A DNA stretch of 64,000 nucleotides from Lachnospiraceae bacterium (GTDB lineage: Bacteria > Bacillota > Clostridia > Lachnospirales > Lachnospiraceae): assembly GCA_014804755.1 (NCBI GenBank), contig JAAUZE010000010.1, positions 160,185 to 224,184 of the forward strand, given 5' to 3'. The position numbers and the translations under genes were made by a program. The notes beneath the pieces were generated by a model. That model was given only the letters and a program-made list of their open reading frames with translations, was not told the origin of the DNA and made no database searches. Shown here one piece after another: positions 52,550 to 61,659 of this stretch; position 1 is the stretch's first letter; the number at the start of each line of letters is the position of its first letter.

Positions 52550-53212
52550 ATGAAGACAGTCATTCTATATGAGGATCAGGATATTCTTGTCTGCAAGAAG
52601 CCTGCGGGGCTTGCGGTGCAGAGTGCGCGCGCATCCGAAATGGATATGGAGAGCGAGCTGCGCAATTATCTGCATGGCGGCGGGCTGCATGTGGTTCACC
52701 GCTTAGACCAGCCGGTGGAAGGGGTTCTTGTTTTTGCCAGAAGCAGTGCGATGGCGGCAAAACTGGACGCGCAGATGAAGAACGGCACAATGAAGAAGTA
52801 TTACCGCGCGCTTGCCTGCGGGAGGATGCCCCGGACGGAAGGCGAATGGATCGATAAGATCGTAAAAAAGGGAAACGGCGTCGGTGAGATCGTGACGGAC
52901 GGCAATGCGAATGCGGAGGCAAAACGCGCCGTGCTATCTTATCAGGTGGATTCGTATGACGCTGACATCAATGTCAGTAATGTTAAAATTTGTTTGCAGA
53001 CGGGAAGATTTCACCAGATCCGTTTACAATTTTCCCATGCCGGACATCCGCTTGTCGGCGACCGCAAATACGGAGACGAGAACGCAAAGAGGATTGCGGA
53101 GGATTTAGGGCTTGCAAGCGTGGCGCTCTGCGCCGAGCGGCTCTGTTTTCGGCATCCGCGGACCGGTAAGCAAATGGATTTTAGCGTGACGCCCGGCTTT
53201 CATAAAAAATAA
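52550..53212 (+). CDS. RluA-family pseudouridine synthase
   Basis: This 220-residue enzyme has the VHRLDQPVEGVLVFA motif with the catalytic Asp, and LQTGRFHQIRLQFSHAGHPLVGDRKYG. The length is short because no S4 RNA-binding domain is present. It modifies rRNA or tRNA uridines; the target site cannot be predicted. It lies 12 bases after the response regulator, so it is probably in the same operon by position only. Confidence 0.92.
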   Translation: MKTVILYEDQDILVCKKPAGLAVQSARASEMDMESELRNYLHGGGLHVVHRLDQPVEGVLVFARSSAMAAKLDAQMKNGTMKKYYRALACGRMPRTEGEWIDKIVKKGNGVGEIVTDGNANAEAKRAVLSYQVDSYDADINVSNVKICLQTGRFHQIRLQFSHAGHPLVGDRKYGDENAKRIAEDLGLASVALCAERLCFRHPRTGKQMDFSVTPGFHKK

Positions 53213-53251
53213 TTTTTTTCCCATACTATATTCCGAAAGAATGGAGTGCGT

Positions 53252-54307
53252 ATGGGAAATTTTTTTGAGGACCTAAGAGAAGAATGGTATAAGCGGCGGA
53301 TGCTTCGGGTGGTTTTGATCGCGGTAGCGGTCTATCTGGTCATGAAGTATGCGCTGACGCTTTTGCTGCCGTTTTGCTTATCCGTGCTCTTTGTGCGCTG
53401 GGTCATGCCGTTCGTCCGAAGGATCGCAGGAAAGCGGCGGGGGATGAAAAGCACGTTTACTGCACTGATTTTGTTTGCGATCGGCGCGCTGCCCGTCGTA
53501 CTGCTTCTTTTTTTGTACCGTGCGGCAGCGGGCTGTGTGCGGATGTGCATGTCAAATTTTAAGCTTTTTCGCGTGCAGTGCGGCGTATTCCTTCATACCT
53601 GCTGCTGTTATTTGGAACGTCCGCTCGGGATCGACGCGATTGTGATCGAAGAAAAGATCATGACGGCGGCGCGCAGTATCGGAGAGCAGATCAGCGATGA
53701 GGCGGTTCCCAAGGTGCTTGTCATATCGGGGGACGTCCTTAAGGTGGTTGCGGCGATCGGTATTTTTTGGGCGGTGTTTTTTATTTTCAGCGTGCTTTTT
53801 GCAAAGGATTATGACGAGATCGTGGCGGGATGGCGCGAAAAACATTGGTTCGCCTATGTCAGAGAATTATATGACAAGACTGTCAGATTGATTTTTTCTT
53901 ATATCAAAGCGCAGCTCATCATCATGTCCGTCATCGGGGGCATTTGCAGCGTCGTGTTTTGGTGGGCAGGTTTTGGCACGCCCTTTTTATGGGGCTATAT
54001 CGTGGGCTTTCTCGATATGCTCCCGTTTATCGGGACCGGCATTACACTGATTCCGCTTGCGATCTTTGAGCTTGTGATGGGACAAAACATGCTCGCCGTG
54101 GTGTTTGTCCTGCTCTATGTGGTGTGCTATTTTGCGAGGGAGTTTATGGAACCGCGCCTGATCGGGCAGCGGATCGGGATTCACCCGCTCATCATCCTGA
54201 TGTCCGTGTTCTTAGGCGTGAAGCTCTATGGGATTTTGGGGATTGTGACAGGACCGCTTTCCTATCTGCTGATTCGGGAGCTTTCTTCTCACACGATTTC
54301 TTCTTGA
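53252..54307 (+). CDS. AI-2E family (YtvI/PerM-like) permease
   Basis: This 351-residue membrane protein has about seven to eight hydrophobic segments, including paired N-terminal helices (about 20-55 and 70-95) and C-terminal helices with GYIVGFLDMLPFIGTGITLIPL, which is a family signature. Homologs include the sporulation protein YtvI and TqsA. The family is often described as AI-2 exporters, but most functions are unknown. The stop codon lies inside the -35 region of the ProRS promoter. Confidence 0.88.
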   Translation: MGNFFEDLREEWYKRRMLRVVLIAVAVYLVMKYALTLLLPFCLSVLFVRWVMPFVRRIAGKRRGMKSTFTALILFAIGALPVVLLLFLYRAAAGCVRMCMSNFKLFRVQCGVFLHTCCCYLERPLGIDAIVIEEKIMTAARSIGEQISDEAVPKVLVISGDVLKVVAAIGIFWAVFFIFSVLFAKDYDEIVAGWREKHWFAYVRELYDKTVRLIFSYIKAQLIIMSVIGGICSVVFWWAGFGTPFLWGYIVGFLDMLPFIGTGITLIPLAIFELVMGQNMLAVVFVLLYVVCYFAREFMEPRLIGQRIGIHPLIILMSVFLGVKLYGILGIVTGPLSYLLIRELSSHTISS

Positions 54308-54332
54308 CAGAGCGCGGCAAAGACATTAAAAT
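54304..54332 (+). promoter_or_regulatory. sigma-A promoter of the ProRS T-box transcript
   Basis: A perfect TTGACA, 17 bases and TAAAAT; the start of transcription is expected near 54339. Confidence 0.82.
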
Positions 54333-54338
54333 CACAGT

Positions 54339-54590
54339 ATATCGTATGGCGTTGAAAAGGGTTAGTACCTGTGCGGATGCTTTTCAGAGAGGGAATCAGA
54401 GGAACGGGATCGTTCCGTGGTGGGAGATTCCTAAGCGGAGGGCGGGGAACCTGCCTTGGAGCCGTGTATGTTAAATACACCGTAGATCCGGCGATAACGG
54501 ATACAGAGCAGGGCGGAGAAAGACCGTCAAGCAGGGTGGCACCGCCGATAACCTTCGGTCCCTATGATGGGATCGGAGGTTTTACTATGT
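54339..54590 (+). promoter_or_regulatory. T-box riboswitch, proline-type
   Basis: The conserved T-box AGGGTGGCACCGC is at 54533-54545, followed by the terminator AACCTTCGGTCCC/GGGATCGGAGGTT with TTT (54550-54584). The AGTA S-turn motif (54364-54367) and the stem I segments with AGAGAGG are present. A CCT at 54450-54452, flanked by GAA and GCC, is the likely specifier codon for proline. Uncharged tRNA-Pro would stabilise the antiterminator and raise ProRS expression. Confidence 0.92.
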
Positions 54591-54618
54591 TACGATCAGA
54601 AAGGAGCAGTGTGAAAAA

Positions 54619-56055
54619 ATGGCAGACAAAAAGCTGGTAGAAGCGATCACCTCTATGGAGGAGGATTTTGCACAGTGGTATACCGATGTGGTGAAAAAAG
54701 CAGAGCTGATCGATTACACGAGCGTAAAGGGCTGTATGGCGTTTCGGCCTGCGGGCTATGCGATCTGGGAGTTGATCCAGCAGCAGTTAGACGCACGGTT
54801 TAAGGAGACGGGGGTACAGAATGTTTACCTTCCGATGTTTATCCCGGAGAGTCTTTTGCAAAAAGAAAAAGACCATGTGGAGGGCTTTGCGCCGGAGGTC
54901 GCATGGGTGACATACGGCGGCGGGCAGCAGCTTCAGGAGAGAATGTGCGTCAGACCGACCTCGGAGACCTTATTCTGTGATTATTATAAAAATGTGGTGC
55001 ATTCGTACCGCGACCTGCCGCAGGTGTGCAACCAGTGGTGTTCCGTGGTGCGCTGGGAGAAAGAGACAAGACCGTTTTTAAGAAGCCGTGAGTTTTTGTG
55101 GCAGGAGGGACACACCGCTCATGCAACGGCCGAAGAGGCGGAGGAGCGCACGATCCAGATGCTCAATGTCTATGCGGATTTTGTGGAGCAGGTGCTTGCG
55201 ATCCCGGTTATTAAAGGACGGAAAACCGATAAAGAAAAATTTGCCGGAGCGACGGCCACCTACACGATCGAGGCGCTGATGCATGACGGAAAGGCATTAC
55301 AGTCGGGAACGAGCCATAACTTCGGGGACGGCTTTGCGAAGGCGTTCGGCATTCAGTACACGGCCAAGGATAATACGCTGCAATATGTCCATCAGACTTC
55401 ATGGGGTATGACGACCCGCTTGATCGGCGCGATCATTATGGTGCACGGCGATAATTCGGGTCTGAAGCTTCCGCCGCGAGTTGCGCCCACACAGGTGATG
55501 ATCATTCCCATTCAGCAGCAAAAGGACGGCGTGTTAGAGGCGGCGTCGAAGCTGGAAGACGAGATCAAGAAAGCGGGTATCCGCGTAAAAACGGATATTT
55601 CGGATAAGAGTCCGGGCTGGAAATTTTCGGAACAGGAGATGCGCGGCATTCCCGTCCGCATCGAGATCGGACCGAAAGACATCGAGGCGGGACATTGCGT
55701 AGCCTGCCGCCGCGATAACGGAGAAAAACAGACGATCGCCTTAGAGGAAGCGGCGTCGAAGCTGCCTGCGCTCTTAGAGCAGATTCAGAATGATATGTTA
55801 GAGGCGGCGCGCGTGCACAGAGAGGAGCATACTTACACAGCCGTGACGATGGAAGAGTTTGAGAAGTGCTTTACGGAGAAGACCGGCTTTGTGAAAGCAA
55901 TGTGGTGCGGGGAGCAGGAATGTGAGGACATTATTAAAGAAAAGCTCGCAGTCACGAGCCGCTGCATGCCGTTTGATGAGGAGAAGCTTGCCGATACCTG
56001 CGTCTGCTGCGGGAAACCCGCAAAAAAGATGGTATACTGGGGAAAGGCGTATTAA
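54619..56055 (+). CDS. proS: prolyl-tRNA synthetase (archaeal-type)
   Basis: This 478-residue class II aminoacyl-tRNA synthetase has motif 2 near [30 protein letters not shown], motif 3 [11 protein letters not shown] with [19 protein letters not shown], and a C-terminal zinc-binding region (CEDIIKEK to [10 protein letters not shown]). There is no editing domain insert, as in the archaeal/eukaryal-like form found in many Clostridia. Expression is controlled by the T-box immediately upstream. Two terminator hairpins follow. Confidence 0.97.
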   Translation: MADKKLVEAITSMEEDFAQWYTDVVKKAELIDYTSVKGCMAFRPAGYAIWELIQQQLDARFKETGVQNVYLPMFIPESLLQKEKDHVEGFAPEVAWVTYGGGQQLQERMCVRPTSETLFCDYYKNVVHSYRDLPQVCNQWCSVVRWEKETRPFLRSREFLWQEGHTAHATAEEAEERTIQMLNVYADFVEQVLAIPVIKGRKTDKEKFAGATATYTIEALMHDGKALQSGTSHNFGDGFAKAFGIQYTAKDNTLQYVHQTSWGMTTRLIGAIIMVHGDNSGLKLPPRVAPTQVMIIPIQQQKDGVLEAASKLEDEIKKAGIRVKTDISDKSPGWKFSEQEMRGIPVRIEIGPKDIEAGHCVACRRDNGEKQTIALEEAASKLPALLEQIQNDMLEAARVHREEHTYTAVTMEEFEKCFTEKTGFVKAMWCGEQECEDIIKEKLAVTSRCMPFDEEKLADTCVCCGKPAKKMVYWGKAY

Positions 56056-56057
56056 AA

Positions 56058-56111
56058 AAGAATGGCGCAGATGCGCCATTCTTTCAAAGAATCCGCGAAG
56101 CGGATTCTTTT
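56058..56111 (+). terminator. double hairpin terminator after proS
   Basis: Two perfect stems in tandem: AAAGAATGGCGC-agat-GCGCCATTCTTT (56058-56084) and AAAGAATCCGC-gaa-GCGGATTCTTT (56086-56110), followed by T. Both arms of the second closely resemble the hairpin at 1371. Confidence 0.85.
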
Positions 56112-56141
56112 GCAATGAGAATATATCTAGTAGATGAAAAA

Positions 56142-56182
56142 ACAGGGTTGCGATGTACCGGTTACATCACAACCCTGTTTTT
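56142..56182 (-). terminator. terminator of mgtE-GGDEF, overlapping the coding end
   Basis: On the minus strand AAAACAGGGTTGTGATGT pairs with ACATCGCAACCCTGTTTT and is followed by TTC. The left arm encodes the last residues and the TAA is in the loop. Confidence 0.85.
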
Positions 56183-57262
56183 TCCGCCGTTCTTTCCGAT
56201 GTATAGATTATTGTCCGCCTGTGTGATCGTTTCTGAGACTGTCATGCCTTTTTGGTAAATCGCAACGCCGAGTGTGAGTGTACAGTGAATCCACCGGCTG
56301 CTTGATTCAAAAATATGATTTGCGACATGGTGCCGGATACTCTCGGCGATCTGATAGGTCTGATCGTGCGTACTGTTGCTGATGAGGATGAGAAGCTCCT
56401 CGCCGCCCCAGCGGCACACATACCCATGCTCGCCGACCTGCTCTACCGCGATCTGCGCAATGTCATGCAGGGCAACGTCGCCGAAGTCGTGTCCGTAAGT
56501 GTCATTGATTTTTTTGAAATCATCGATGTCGCCCATGATGAGCGAGAAACTCAAATCGGATTGTAATGCCTGATCGATAAACATCTGCATACTGCGGCGG
56601 TTGTAAAGTCCGGTCAGCGGATCTGTGTTTGCAAGCTGCTCCAGAATTGTATTTTGATGGCGAAGCTTTGCGTGTGTCCATTTGATCTCAAAGACGTAGA
56701 TGAGCGAAAACAAGATCAAGAATAGAAACGTACAGATCGAGTTAAACGTATAGATAGAGAATTCGATCACCGGATTGTCGATGGTGTAAAACGGTTCATT
56801 ATAATAAGATAGAAATTTACAGCAAAGAAACAATACCGATGCAGCCACCGCACTCTGCGTGGCGATAACGAGCTTGCGCCGCGCCGTATTAAGCGTATAG
56901 CACACATAGAAGCCGACGGGAATCACGCCGATGATATATTGTGCAAAACCGAACTTCCAGCCGATGCATAATGTGGCGACAAAGGAGTGCAGAATGATCT
57001 CAAAATAAGTGATATAGTATAACGGCAGATATTTTTCCTTTTTGATCAGACGCGTGCTGAGCAGATAGGTAGCTACGCTTACCGTATTAAAAAGATATAA
57101 CGGCGTGATGTGCAGAGCGATAAACATGCATAGCAAAAAAGCATGCACACATGCAATGGAATAAATCATGAAACTGAATTTTTGCCTGTTTGTGATCTGC
57201 TCTGTTCCGTTTAATATATTTTTTGCATATTCTAATTTCTTTTTCATCATCGTATCGTTCAT
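56162..57262 (-). CDS. membrane-bound diguanylate cyclase (GGDEF)
   Basis: This encodes 366 residues. About six hydrophobic segments (residues 30-205) form the N-terminal sensor region. The C-terminal GGDEF domain has DPLTGLYNRR, the metal site in GDIDDFKKINDTYGHDFGD and the signature WGGEELLIL (GGEEL, active form). No inhibitory RxxD site is obvious. It makes cyclic di-GMP. The start overlaps the mgtE stop by 4 bases, so both are one operon. It may balance the HD-GYP protein at 4990. Confidence 0.95.
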   Translation of the reverse strand: MNDTMMKKKLEYAKNILNGTEQITNRQKFSFMIYSIACVHAFLLCMFIALHITPLYLFNTVSVATYLLSTRLIKKEKYLPLYYITYFEIILHSFVATLCIGWKFGFAQYIIGVIPVGFYVCYTLNTARRKLVIATQSAVAASVLFLCCKFLSYYNEPFYTIDNPVIEFSIYTFNSICTFLFLILFSLIYVFEIKWTHAKLRHQNTILEQLANTDPLTGLYNRRSMQMFIDQALQSDLSFSLIMGDIDDFKKINDTYGHDFGDVALHDIAQIAVEQVGEHGYVCRWGGEELLILISNSTHDQTYQIAESIRHHVANHIFESSSRWIHCTLTLGVAIYQKGMTVSETITQADNNLYIGKNGGKNRVVM

Positions 57263-58671
57263 TCAACTAAATGCAGAACCTGAAGCAGCAGCGCCCATGC
57301 CAGACCATAGTAGGTGACAACTGCGATCAGGTCGTTAATAGTAGAGATCAAAGGGCCGGATGCCACGGCGGGATCCACGTGAAGCTTGTGAAAAAACAGA
57401 GGGATGATCGTTCCCATCAGGGAGGAAATGATCATTGCCACAAGCAGGGATAAACCGATGCAGCCCGATACCGCAAAGGAAAACATCGGAGGCCTTCCCT
57501 TGACAAAATGGATGTAGAAACCGATCAGGGTAAAGGATAGCGAACCAAGTAATAGGCCGTTTACCAAACCGATGCGAAGTTCCTTTAGCACAAGCTTAAG
57601 CCGCGCGCCGCGCCCTAGCTCCTCATCCACAAGAACGCGGATGGTAACGGCAAGCGATTGCGTGCCGACGTTTCCCGCCATTCCCAAAATGAGAGATTGA
57701 AAGCTGACGATCAGCGTCAGCTGGGCGACAACCTGTTCAAACATGCCCGCGACCGTGGAGACGAACAAACCTAAAAACAACAGGGTGATCAGCCACGGAA
57801 TTCTTTTTTTGATGCTCGCGCTAAGTGGTTCATTTAGTTCTTCCTCCTCGGTCAGACCCGCGAACCGCGCGTAATCCTCGCTCATCTGCTCATCGACGAC
57901 TTCGACAATATCCTGCGCGGTAATGATGCCGAGCAGCCGCTTGTCGTTGTCCAGCACCGGGATGGAATCCTCGGAGTAATCTTTTAACTGCTCTAAGCAG
58001 TCGTCCACTGTTTCCGTCGCATACACATACGGGAAAGAGGTCGTGATCAGGGAGGAAAGCGGCACGTTCTGCCTTGCGATGATTAGGTCGGGCAGGTCGA
58101 TCGCACCGCAGAAGACACCGTTGTCATCCGTCACATAAATTGTGGAGATATTGTCGTTGTCCGCCGCCTGCTCCACAAGCGAGCGCATTGCCTGCTTGAT
58201 CGTGAAGTCGTTTCGGATGACGACAAAATTGGTCGTCATGTGGCTGCCGAGCTCATCCTCTTCATAGGATTGGATGAGGTCAATATCCCGTCTGGTCTGC
58301 GCGTCAATGAGCCGGATCAGTTCGCTGCTCTTATCGTCCTCCAGCTCGTCGAGCACGTCAACCGCGTCGTCGGCATCCATGCTCTCAATGATGTCCGCCG
58401 CTTTTTCGGCATCCAGTTCCTCGATGTACTTTGCGACGTCATCTTCCAGATAAGCGAAAATGTCTGACACCGCGTCGACGCCGAGCACGTGGTAGAGCCG
58501 TTTGCGCTCTAAGGGCGTTAATGCCGCCAGCACATTAGAAATATCATTATCGTGGTAGCGATTTAGCTGCTCACGAAGTTCTTCCTCGGGCAGATCGCTC
58601 TGAATGAGACGGATCAGTTCCGGCTCATAGTCGGGACGCTCCGGATCTGAGTATATAGTTTTATCTGCCAT
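57259..58671 (-). CDS. mgtE: MgtE magnesium transporter
   Basis: This 470-residue magnesium channel has an N-terminal superhelical domain (about 20-130) and two CBS domains (about 135-265: TTNFVVIRNDFTIKQAMRSL, SFPYVYATETVDDCLEQL). A plug helix and five membrane helices follow (about 290-460), including MAGNVGTQSLAVTIR, which forms the pore. The start at 58671 follows GGAG. The ATG at 58710 has no ribosome site. No Mg-sensing riboswitch was recognised in the leader. Confidence 0.96.
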   Translation of the reverse strand: MADKTIYSDPERPDYEPELIRLIQSDLPEEELREQLNRYHDNDISNVLAALTPLERKRLYHVLGVDAVSDIFAYLEDDVAKYIEELDAEKAADIIESMDADDAVDVLDELEDDKSSELIRLIDAQTRRDIDLIQSYEEDELGSHMTTNFVVIRNDFTIKQAMRSLVEQAADNDNISTIYVTDDNGVFCGAIDLPDLIIARQNVPLSSLITTSFPYVYATETVDDCLEQLKDYSEDSIPVLDNDKRLLGIITAQDIVEVVDEQMSEDYARFAGLTEEEELNEPLSASIKKRIPWLITLLFLGLFVSTVAGMFEQVVAQLTLIVSFQSLILGMAGNVGTQSLAVTIRVLVDEELGRGARLKLVLKELRIGLVNGLLLGSLSFTLIGFYIHFVKGRPPMFSFAVSGCIGLSLLVAMIISSLMGTIIPLFFHKLHVDPAVASGPLISTINDLIAVVTYYGLAWALLLQVLHLVE

Positions 58672-58837
58672 TGGTACAACTCCTGCTTTTTCGTGAATCA
58701 TTGATGACATAATAACCCAATTATGCTAATTATATCACAGATCACAGTGAATTCCAAACCTATTTTGCGTTTGAGCGTGATTTGCAGCGATTCGGGTACG
58801 GATTGCAAACTTTTCTAATTTTATGGAAAGATGGCTA

Positions 58838-58866
58838 TGGAAATTACACGCAGGCTGGCGTAAAAT
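58838..58866 (+). promoter_or_regulatory. candidate promoter of ackA
   Basis: TGGAAA, 17 bases and TAAAAT, about 40 bases before the ackA start. The rest of the gap 58672-58905 shows no gene. Confidence 0.5.
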
Positions 58867-58905
58867 AGAAGCAGTGGTTTTATTTTTTGATGAAGGAGAA
58901 CGAAT

Positions 58906-60105
58906 ATGAAAATTTTGGTGATTAATTGTGGGAGCTCGTCGCTGAAATATCAGTTGATCGACAGCGATACGGAGCAGGTGCTGGCAAAGGGGCTTTGCGA
59001 GCGTATCGGCATTGAGGGCGGCTGCCTGACGCATCAGGGTGCGGGAAAAGAGAAGGTGACGATTCAAAAGGACATGCCGGAACATACGGTTGCGGTACAG
59101 ATGGTCATAGAAGCGCTGACTGACAAGGAACACGGTGTGATCGCGTCGCTTGACGAGATCGGTGCTGTCGGCCACCGCATCGTTCACGGCGGGGAGAAGT
59201 TCGCGGGCAGCGTGATCGTGACCGATGAGGTCGTGCAGGCGATCGAGGAGTGCGCTGACTTGGCGCCCCTGCACAATCCGGCGAATCTGATCGGGATCCG
59301 ATCCTGCGAAAAAATTATGCCGGGCGTATTGCAGGCAGCCGTATTCGATACGGCGTTTCATCAGACGATGCCGAAAAAAGCATATCTGTACGGACTGCCG
59401 TATGAGTATTATGAAAAATATAAAGTGCGCCGTTACGGTTTCCACGGAACGAGCCATGATTTTGTATCCGCGCGCGCGGCGCAGATTCTCGGAAAGGACA
59501 GAAAAGATCTGCGCATCATCGTATGCCATCTCGGAAACGGAGCAAGCATTTCCGCGGTCAAGTACGGGGAGAGCGTGGATACGAGCATGGGCTTAACGCC
59601 GCTTGAGGGACTGATCATGGGAACACGCTGCGGGGATATCGACCCGGCGGTCGTCAGCTTTCTCGGGGAAAAAGAGCAGCTCTCTTATCAGGAGCTGTCC
59701 GATGTGATGAATAAGAAGTCCGGCGTGCTCGGCATGTCGGGAATCTCCAGCGATTTCAGGGATTTGGGAGAGGCGGCGGATAAAGGCGACGAGCGTGCAA
59801 AAATGACGCTGGACGCTTACGCGTACCGTGTGGCGAAATATATCGGCGCGTATACGGCGGCGATGGGCGGCGTGGATGTCATTGCGTTTACGGCGGGCGT
59901 CGGGGAAAATAATATTTCCATGCGTGAGATGATCGGTGAATATCTTGCATTTTTGGGCACAAAGATCGATCATGAAAAAAATAACCTGCGAGGCGAGGAA
60001 GCCGTAATCTCAACGCCGGAGAGCCGGGTGAGCATCATGGTCGTTCCGACGAACGAGGAGCTTGCCATTGCGCGCGAGACACTGCGGCTTGTCAGTAAGC
60101 AGTAG
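58906..60105 (+). CDS. ackA: acetate kinase
   Basis: This 399-residue enzyme converts acetyl phosphate and ADP to acetate and ATP, the last step of fermentative acetate production. The ASKHA motifs are present: VINCGSSSLKYQLID at the N-terminus, GHRIVHGGEKF, the phosphate-binding CHLGNGASISA, DTSMGLTPLEGL and the FTAGVGENN end. The pta gene, usually a neighbour, is not in this window. The start follows AAGGAG. Confidence 0.97.
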   Translation: MKILVINCGSSSLKYQLIDSDTEQVLAKGLCERIGIEGGCLTHQGAGKEKVTIQKDMPEHTVAVQMVIEALTDKEHGVIASLDEIGAVGHRIVHGGEKFAGSVIVTDEVVQAIEECADLAPLHNPANLIGIRSCEKIMPGVLQAAVFDTAFHQTMPKKAYLYGLPYEYYEKYKVRRYGFHGTSHDFVSARAAQILGKDRKDLRIIVCHLGNGASISAVKYGESVDTSMGLTPLEGLIMGTRCGDIDPAVVSFLGEKEQLSYQELSDVMNKKSGVLGMSGISSDFRDLGEAADKGDERAKMTLDAYAYRVAKYIGAYTAAMGGVDVIAFTAGVGENNISMREMIGEYLAFLGTKIDHEKNNLRGEEAVISTPESRVSIMVVPTNEELAIARETLRLVSKQ

Positions 60106-60214
60106 CAGATGATTGCGACAGGCAGATAGAGCAGTTTAGCCGTTTTGCAAAATCACAGCGTTGCCGGACGCGGTTAGCAGGGATCGGCAGCAGCATAAAA
60201 CGGGAGGATACGGC

Positions 60215-61591
60215 ATGCAGATCGAGTTGCCGCAGCAGGCTGCAAATATCATCACGACATTAGAAAGCGCGGGCTATGAGGCGTACGCCGTCGGCGGCTG
60301 CGTGCGGGACAGTCTGTTAGGGAGAGTGCCTGACGACTGGGACATTACCACGAATGCAAAGCCGGACGAGGTGAAAAAGTTATTCCGCCGCACGATCGAC
60401 ACGGGGATTCAGCATGGGACCGTGACGGTCATGATGGGAAAAACAGGATATGAGGTTACGACCTATCGGGTTGACGGCGAATATGAGGACGGCAGACATC
60501 CGAAGAACGTGGCGTTTACGGGCAGTCTGAGGGAGGACTTATGCCGCAGGGATTTTACGATCAATGCGATGGCGTACCGCCCGAAGGACGGGCTTGTGGA
60601 CTGCTTCGGAGGAATGGAGGATTTACGGGAAGGCCGTATCCGCTGTGTCGGCGACGCGCGTGCGCGCTTTACGGAGGATGCGCTGCGCATGATGCGCGCC
60701 GTGCGTTTTAGTGCGCAATTGTCTTTTTCTATAGAAGAGAAGACGTTTGAGGCGATGAAAGCGCTTGCGGGAAATCTGGAAAAGGTCAGCGCGGAGCGGA
60801 TACAGGCGGAGTTTGTCAAGCTTGTGTGTTCGCCGAATCCCGACGCGCTGCGGCTGTTGTATGAGGCGGGATTAAGCGCCGTGTTTTTTCCCGAGTTTGA
60901 TGAATGCATGCGGACGGGACAGAATCACCCGCACCATTGCTATTCGGTGGGAGAGCATATTCTTCATGCGATGAAAGCGGTGCGCGCCGACCGTGTGCTG
61001 CGTCTTGCGATGTGCTTCCATGACATCGGAAAGCCGTATACAAAGGAAACGGACGAAAACGGAATCGACCATTTTCATGGGCATGCCGCGCTCAGTGAGG
61101 ATTTGACGAAAAAGATCCTGCGCCGCCTGAAATTCGACACGGATACGATCGTGAAAGTATCCGGGCTTGTGCGGAATCATGACAGAAACATCGAACCGGA
61201 TAAACGGGGGATGCGCCGCGCGATGGCGGATGTCGGATCGGAGCTGTTTCCCGGTCTCTTTGATGTAAAAGAGGCGGATATCGCGGCGCAGAGTACCTAT
61301 CAGCGGCAGGAAAAACAGGAGCGTCTTGCGCGCTTGAGAGAGGTATACGACGAGGTTCTGCGCGATCGGGAGTGTGTCTGCTTAAAAGACCTTGCCGTGA
61401 CGGGGCGGGATATGATCGACATCGGTATTCCGGCAGGACCGGGGCTCGGCGCGGTCTTAAAGGAGCTCCTTAAGCTTGTTGTGGAAGAACCTTCCTGTAA
61501 TTCGAAGGAATATCTGCTTACGCAGGCTCCGGCTGTCTATGCCGCGTCCGCCGGCATGACGGAAAGTAAAAAAAAGAACACGGAATCATGA
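60215..61591 (+). CDS. cca: CCA tRNA nucleotidyltransferase
   Basis: This 458-residue enzyme adds or repairs the 3' CCA of tRNAs. It has the class II nucleotidyltransferase head with AYAVGGCVRDSLLG and the DWDITTNA catalytic pair, the RRDFTINAMAY motif and the RFTEDALRMMRAVRF motif. A C-terminal HD domain (CFHDIGKPYTKE) is fused as in many Clostridia. The start follows GGGAGG. It matches the absence of encoded CCA in the tRNA-Lys at 8150. Confidence 0.95.
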   Translation: MQIELPQQAANIITTLESAGYEAYAVGGCVRDSLLGRVPDDWDITTNAKPDEVKKLFRRTIDTGIQHGTVTVMMGKTGYEVTTYRVDGEYEDGRHPKNVAFTGSLREDLCRRDFTINAMAYRPKDGLVDCFGGMEDLREGRIRCVGDARARFTEDALRMMRAVRFSAQLSFSIEEKTFEAMKALAGNLEKVSAERIQAEFVKLVCSPNPDALRLLYEAGLSAVFFPEFDECMRTGQNHPHHCYSVGEHILHAMKAVRADRVLRLAMCFHDIGKPYTKETDENGIDHFHGHAALSEDLTKKILRRLKFDTDTIVKVSGLVRNHDRNIEPDKRGMRRAMADVGSELFPGLFDVKEADIAAQSTYQRQEKQERLARLREVYDEVLRDRECVCLKDLAVTGRDMIDIGIPAGPGLGAVLKELLKLVVEEPSCNSKEYLLTQAPAVYAASAGMTESKKKNTES

Positions 61592-61659
61592 AATATCGGT
61601 ACATATTTTCACCTATGTTGTCATATATTGGGGTATGCGATATGGTGGAGGTAGCCGGT

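Noticed and set aside
58672..58905. Magnesium-sensing riboswitch in the mgtE leader
   Set aside because: The mgtE start codon follows a plain ribosome site and I could not fold the known M-box pattern.
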